From Typhlomys cinereus (lineage: Eukaryota > Chordata > Mammalia > Rodentia > Platacanthomyidae), in NCBI GenBank assembly GCA_023101885.1, contig JALPQD010000827.1, forward strand, positions 248,001-312,000: a stretch of 64,000 bases of DNA, written 5' to 3'. The position numbers and the translations under genes were made by a program. The notes below the pieces were generated by a model. It was not told where the DNA came from and ran no database searches. It saw only the letters and a program-made list of their open reading frames with translations. Positions 58,931 to 64,000 of this stretch are shown piece by piece (position 1 is the first letter of the stretch; the number at the start of each line of letters is the position of its first letter).

Positions 58931-61900
58931 AATGTGGCAAGTGCACTGTAGGAAAAGTATCGTAGACAAGTTTCTATATTGTAATTCTTTGTGTTCAAGA
59001 GGAAATTACACTTGGTTTAGGACGTTTCTTTGAAACATGTTCATGCATGTCTTTCCCTTCCAAAATAGTGAAGTAAGTGAAGAGGACTCACAGTTATATA
59101 TGTAGCATGTGCACTTATATGGAATAAGTAATCTACACAGGGTTCTAGACTGTAAAACTTTGTATTCTGGAGAAAACAACATTTCTTTTGTTAAATGTGG
59201 CAAGTGCACTTTAGGAGAAGTATCGTACAGAAGTTTCTACATTGTAATTCTTTGTGTTCAGGAGGAAATCACACTTGGTTTACGACGTTTCCATGAAACA
59301 TATTCATGCATGTCTTTTCCTTCCAAAATAGTGAAGTAAGTGAAGAGGACTCACAGTTATATATGTAGCATGTGCACTTATAAGGGATAACCAATCTACA
59401 CAGGGTTCTAGACTGTAAAACTTTGTATTCTGGAGAAAACAACATTTGTTTTGTGCTGATTCTACCAACGATGTTCCTTTCCAAATAGTGAACCAAGTGA
59501 AGAGGACACACAGTTACATATGTAGCATGTGCACTTATTTGGGATAAGTATCCTACACAGGGTTCTAGACTGTAAAACTTTGTATTCTGGAGAAAACAAC
59601 ATTTGTTTTGTGCTGATTCTACCAACGATGTTCCTTTCCAAAATAGTGAATCAAGTGAAGAGGACTCACAGTTATATGTGTAGCATGTGCACTTATTTGG
59701 GATAAGTATCCTACACAGGGTTCTAGACTGTAAAACTTTGTATTCTGGAGAAAACAACATTTGTTTTGTGCTGATTATACCAACGATATTCAGCCTTGTA
59801 ATGAGCTTGAACATAGTGACCACGAGAGATCGCGTCAAATTCACATGTTTCACTTTCTCTTCTCAGTGATAAGAATCCTGTAGATGGTCCTAGGTTGTAA
59901 GTTTTTATGTTCAGGAGAAATTCATACTGGTTTTGTGACGTTTTCAGGGAATATGTTCACGCAGGCCTTGATTTTCCAAAAGAGTGAACCAAGTGAGGAG
60001 GACTGCGAGTCAAATGTTGGAGGTGCACTTCTTAGGGATAAGTATCCTACAGAAGATTCTGTAGTGTTACACTTTGTAAGGTTCAGGAGAAGATCATACT
60101 TGTTTTGCGACATTCGCATATAACATGTTCACCAGGCCGTGATTATCCTAAAGAGTGAACCACGTATGGAGGATTCAGAGTAAATGTTGGAATTGCACTT
60201 CTTAGTGATAAGGATCCTAGAGAATTTCGTTTACTGTAACATTTGTGTTCAGGCGAAAATCATACTTGTTTTGTGACATTTGAGGGCACATGTTCACACA
60301 GGCCATGATTTTACAGAATAGTGAACCTAGTGAGGAGTACTCTGAGTTAACAGAATAGTGAACCTAGTGAGGAGTACTCTGAGTTAAATGTGGCAAGTGC
60401 ACTGTAAGAGAAGTATCGTACAGAAGTTTCTATATTGTACTTCTTTGTGTTCAGGAGGAAATCACACTTGGTTTACGACGTTTCCATGAAACATGTTCAT
60501 GCATGTCTTTCCGTTCCAAAATAGTAAATTAAGTGAAGAGGACTCACAGTTATATATGTAGCATGTGCACTTATATGGGATAAGCAATCTACACAGGGTT
60601 CTAGACTGTAAAACTTTGTATTCTGGAGAAAACAACATTTGTTTTGTGCTGATTCTACCAACGATGCTCCTTTCCAAATAGTGAACCAAGATAAGAGGAC
60701 TCACAGTTACATACGTAGCATGTGCACTTATTTGGAATAAGTATCCTACACAGGGTTCTAGACTGTAAAACTTTGTATTCCGGAGAAAACATTTGTTTTG
60801 TGCTGGTTGTACCAACGATATTCAGGCTTGTAATGAGCTTGAAAATAGTGACCACGAGAGATCGCGTCAAATTCACATGTTTCACTTTCTCTTCTCAGTG
60901 ATAAGAATCCTGTACATGTTCCTACGTTGTAAGTTTTTATGTTCAGGAGAAATTCACACTGGTTTTGTGACGTTTTCAGGGAATATGTTCATGCAGCCTT
61001 GATTTTCCAAAAGAGTGAACCAAGTGAGGAGGACTGCGAGTCAAATATTGGAGGTGCACTTCTTAGGGATAAGTATCCTACAGAAGATTCTATAGTGTTA
61101 CACTTTGTAACGTTCAGGAGAAGATCATATTTGTTTTGCGACATTCGCATATAACATGTTCACCAGGCCGTGATTATCCTAAAGAGTGAACCACGTGTGG
61201 AGGATTCAGAGTAAATGTTGGAATTGCACTTCTTAGTGATAAGGATCCTAGAGAATTTCGTATACTGTAACATTTGTGTTCAGGCGAAAATCATACTTGT
61301 TTTGTGACATTTGAGGGCACATGTTCACACAGGCCATGATTTTACAGAATAGTGAACCTAGTGAGGAGTACTCTGAGTTAAATGTGGCAAGTGCACTTTA
61401 GGAGAAGTATCGTACAGAAGTTTCTATATTGTAATTCTTTGTGTTCAGGAGGAAATCACACTTGGTTTACGACGTTTCCATGAAACATGTTCATGCATGT
61501 CTTTCCCTTCCAAAATAGTGAAGTAAGTGAAGAGGACTCACAGTTATATATGTAGCATGTGCACTTATATGGGATAACCAATCTACACAGGGTTCTAGAC
61601 TGTAAAACTTTGTATTCTGGAGAAAACAACATTTGTTTTGTGCTGATTCTACCAACGATGTTCCTTTCCAAATAGTGAACCAAGTGAAGAGGACTCACAG
61701 TTACATATGTAGCATGTGCACTTATTTGGGATAAGTATCCTACACAGGGTTCTAGACTGTAAAACTTTGTATTCTGGAGAAAACAACATTTGTTTTGTGC
61801 TGATTCTACCAACGATGTTCCTTTCTAAATAGTGAACCAAGTGAAGAGGACTCACAGTTATATGTGTAGAATGTGCACTTATTTGGGATAAGTATCCTAC

Positions 61901-61990
61901 ACAGGGTTCTAGACTGTAAAACTTTGTATTCTGGAGAAAACAACATTTGTTTTGTGCTGATTATACCAACGATATTCAGGCTTGTAATGA

Positions 61991-62074
61991 GCTTGAACAT
62001 AGACATGTGAATTTGACGCGATCTCTCGTGGTCACTATGTTCAAGCTACGAGAGATCGCGTCAAATTCACATGT
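61991..62074. repeat. Hairpin-forming inverted duplication in the satellite
   Basis: A 27-base perfect inverted repeat: 62,003-62,029 (starting 'acatgtgaatttgacgcg') pairs with 62,048-62,074 (ending 'gcgtcaaattcacatgt'), with an 18-base spacer. A second 12-base pair, 61,991-62,002 ('gcttgaacatag') and 62,035-62,046, interlocks with it. Ordinary E monomers, e.g. at 59,804, show a single copy of this sequence. Confidence 0.95.
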
Positions 62075-64000
62075 TTCACTTTCTCTTCTCAGTGATAAGA
62101 ATCCTGTAGATGTTCCTACCTTGTAAGTTTTTATGTTCAGGAGAAATTCACACTGGTTTTGTGACGTTTTCAGGGAATATGTTCATGCAGCCTTGATTTT
62201 CCAAAAGAGTGAACCAAGTGAGGAGGACTGCGAGTCAAATATTGGAGGTGCACTTCTTAGGGATAAGTATCCTACAGAAGATTCTATAGTGTTACACTTT
62301 GTAACGTTCAGGAGAAGATCATATTTGTTTTGCGACATTCGCATATAACATGTTCACCAGGCCGTGATTATCCTAAAGAGTGAACCACGTGTGGAGGATT
62401 CAGAGTAAATGTTGGAATTGCACTTCTTAGTGATAAGGATCCTAGAGAATTTCGTATACTGTAACATTTGTGTTCAGGCGAAAATCATACTTGTTTTGTG
62501 ACATTTGAGGGCACATGTTCACACAGGCCATGATTTTACAGAATAGTGAACCTAGTAAGGAGTACTCTGAGTTAACAGAATAGTGAACCTAGTGAAGAGT
62601 ACTCTGAGTTAAATGTGGCAGGTGCACTGTAGGAGAAGTATCGTACAGAAGTTTCTATATTGTAATTCTTTGTGTTCAGGAGGAAATCACACTTGGGTTA
62701 CGACGTTTCCTTGAAACATGTTCATGCATGTCTTTCCCTTCCAAAATAGTGAAGTAAGTGAAGAGGACTCACAGTTATATATGTAGCATGTGCACTTATA
62801 TGGGATAAGTAATGTACACAGGGTTCTAGACTGTAAAACTTTGTATTCTGGAGAAAACAACATTTGTTTTGTTAAATGTGGCAAGTGCACTTTAGGAGAA
62901 GTATCGTACAGAAGTTTCTATATTGTAATTCTTTGTGTTCAGGAGGAAATCACACTTGGTTTACGACGTTTCCATGAAACATGTTCATGCATGTCTTTCC
63001 CTTCCAAAATAGTGAAGTAAGTGAAGAGGACTCACAGTTATATATGTAGCATGTGCACTTATATGGGATAACCAATCTACACAGGGTTATAGACTGTAAA
63101 ACTTTGTATTCTGGAGAAAACAACATTTATTTTGTTCTCATTCTACCAACGATGTTCCTTTCCAAAGAGTGAACCAAGTGAAGAGGACTCACAGTTATAT
63201 GTGTAGCATGTGCACTTATTTGGGATAAGTATCCTACACAGGGTTCTAGACTGTAAAACTTTGTATTCCGGAGAAAACATTTGTTTTGTGCTGGTTGTAC
63301 CAACGATATTCAGGCTTGTAATGAGCTTGAAAATAGTGACCACGAGAGATCGCGTCAAATTCACATGTTTCACTTTCTCTTCTCAGTGATAAGAATCCTG
63401 TAGATGTTCCTACGTTGTAAGTTTTTATGTTCAGGAGAAATTCACACTGGTTTTGGGACGTTTTCAGGGAATATGTTCACGCAGGCCTTGATTTTCCAAA
63501 ACAGTGAACCAAGTGAGGAGGACTGCGAGTCAAATGTTGCAGGTGCACTTCTTAGGGATAAGTATCCTAAAGAAGATTCTGTAGTGTTACACTTTGTAAG
63601 GTTCAGGAGAAGATCATACTTGTTTTGCGACATTCGCATATAACATGTTCACGCAGGCCGTGATTATCCTAAAGAGTGAACCACGTGTGGAGGATTCAGA
63701 GTAAATGTTGGAATTGCACTTCTTAGTGATAAGGATCCTAGAGAATTTTGTTTACTGTAACATTTGTGTTCAGGCGAAAATCATACTTGTTTTGTGACAT
63801 TTGAGGGCACATGTTCACACAGGCCATGATTTTACAGAATAGTGAACCTAGTGAGGAGTACTCTGAGTTACAAGTGGCAAGTGCACTGTAGGAGAAGTAC
63901 CGTACAGAAGTTTCTATATTGTACTTCTTTGTGTTCAGGAGGAAATCACACTTGGTTTACGACGTTTCCATGAAACATGTTCATGCATGTCTTTCCCTTC

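Larger units (their letters stand above)
50428..64000 (-). repeat. Satellite array, right half (reverse orientation)
   Basis: Same ~168-bp family on the opposite strand, continuing to the window edge. Five monomer types follow in order: A ('tttttatgttcaggagaaat'), B ('gaagatcatacttgttttgc'), C ('ggcgaaaatcatacttg'), D ('gaggaaatcacacttggttt'), E ('gagaaaacaacatttgtttt'). Type A starts at 50,428, 51,426, 52,422, 53,061, 53,538, 54,383, 55,221, 56,221, 57,329, 58,440, 59,895, 60,927, 62,121 and 63,415. The basic five-monomer repeat is ~0.84 kb (53,538 and 54,383). Units of ~1.0 kb carry an extra E/D hybrid; shorter (477, 639) and longer (up to 1,455) variants also occur. Frames of up to 194 codons are by-products of the repeat. 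Confidence 0.97.

Noticed and set aside
59269..59853. 194-codon ORF and many 60-156 codon ORFs in 42-64 kb as protein genes
   Set aside because: They recur with the satellite period, start and stop at the same monomer positions, and have no domains. They are reading-frame by-products of the repeat.
42259..64000. CRISPR-like array
   Set aside because: Repeats are ~168 bases, directly contiguous and similar along their whole length, with no unique spacers; the context is a mammalian genome.
42259..64000. CENP-B box in the satellite
   Set aside because: I looked for TTCG followed by A and CGGG at the correct spacing. 'ttcgtgaac' words occur but no CGGG follows. None seen, though a systematic scan was not possible.
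42259..64000. Primate alpha satellite
   Set aside because: The monomer length is similar, but I recognise no sequence similarity, and the interspersed repeats are rodent-type.

Overview
This is a non-coding window from a rodent nuclear genome. I find no intact host gene, tRNA, rRNA or CRISPR array. The repeats point to a mouse-like (myodont) rodent: B1-, B3- and B4-type SINEs, repeats like the rodent hAT families URR1/RCHARR1, LINE-1 copies with a GC-rich tandem-monomer 5' UTR, and a B2-like tRNA-derived SINE whose body differs from mouse and rat B2. I cannot name the species. Family names are from memory and unchecked against a repeat library.

Layout. (1) 1-26.8 kb is repeat-rich intergenic DNA: SINEs, hAT-like fragments, long GATA/GACA and CA arrays, a 66-bp minisatellite at 21.2-21.75 kb, an LTR-like segment at 7.88-8.24 kb, and an L1 fragment at 8.24-10.03 kb with a 5' inversion. 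(2) 26.8-38.1 kb holds two L1 elements, both on the minus strand. The outer one (31.59-38.07 kb) is near full length: 5' UTR monomers, ORF1, ORF2, 3' UTR and an apparent ~190-bp 3' transduction. The second (26.86-31.59 kb) is 5'-truncated and seems to have landed in the poly(A) tail of the first. All ORFs are broken. (3) 38.8-41.8 kb is an older plus-strand L1 ORF2 remnant carrying a nested SINE. (4) From 42.26 kb to the end is at least 21.7 kb of satellite DNA.

The satellite is the most interesting part. Its monomers are ~168 bp and fall into at least five recognisable types (A-E) in a fixed cyclic order, giving higher-order repeats of ~0.84 kb with longer and shorter variants. The array switches orientation at ~50,428 in a near-palindromic junction. 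Both halves keep the same cyclic order relative to their own orientation, so the switch looks like a fold-back or inversion of one array and not two unrelated arrays. The right half also carries small inversion and template-switch scars (57.15, 58.26 and 62.0 kb), hybrid monomers and a recent 1,111-bp duplication. The monomer length and higher-order organisation suggest centromeric or pericentromeric DNA; this is inference only.
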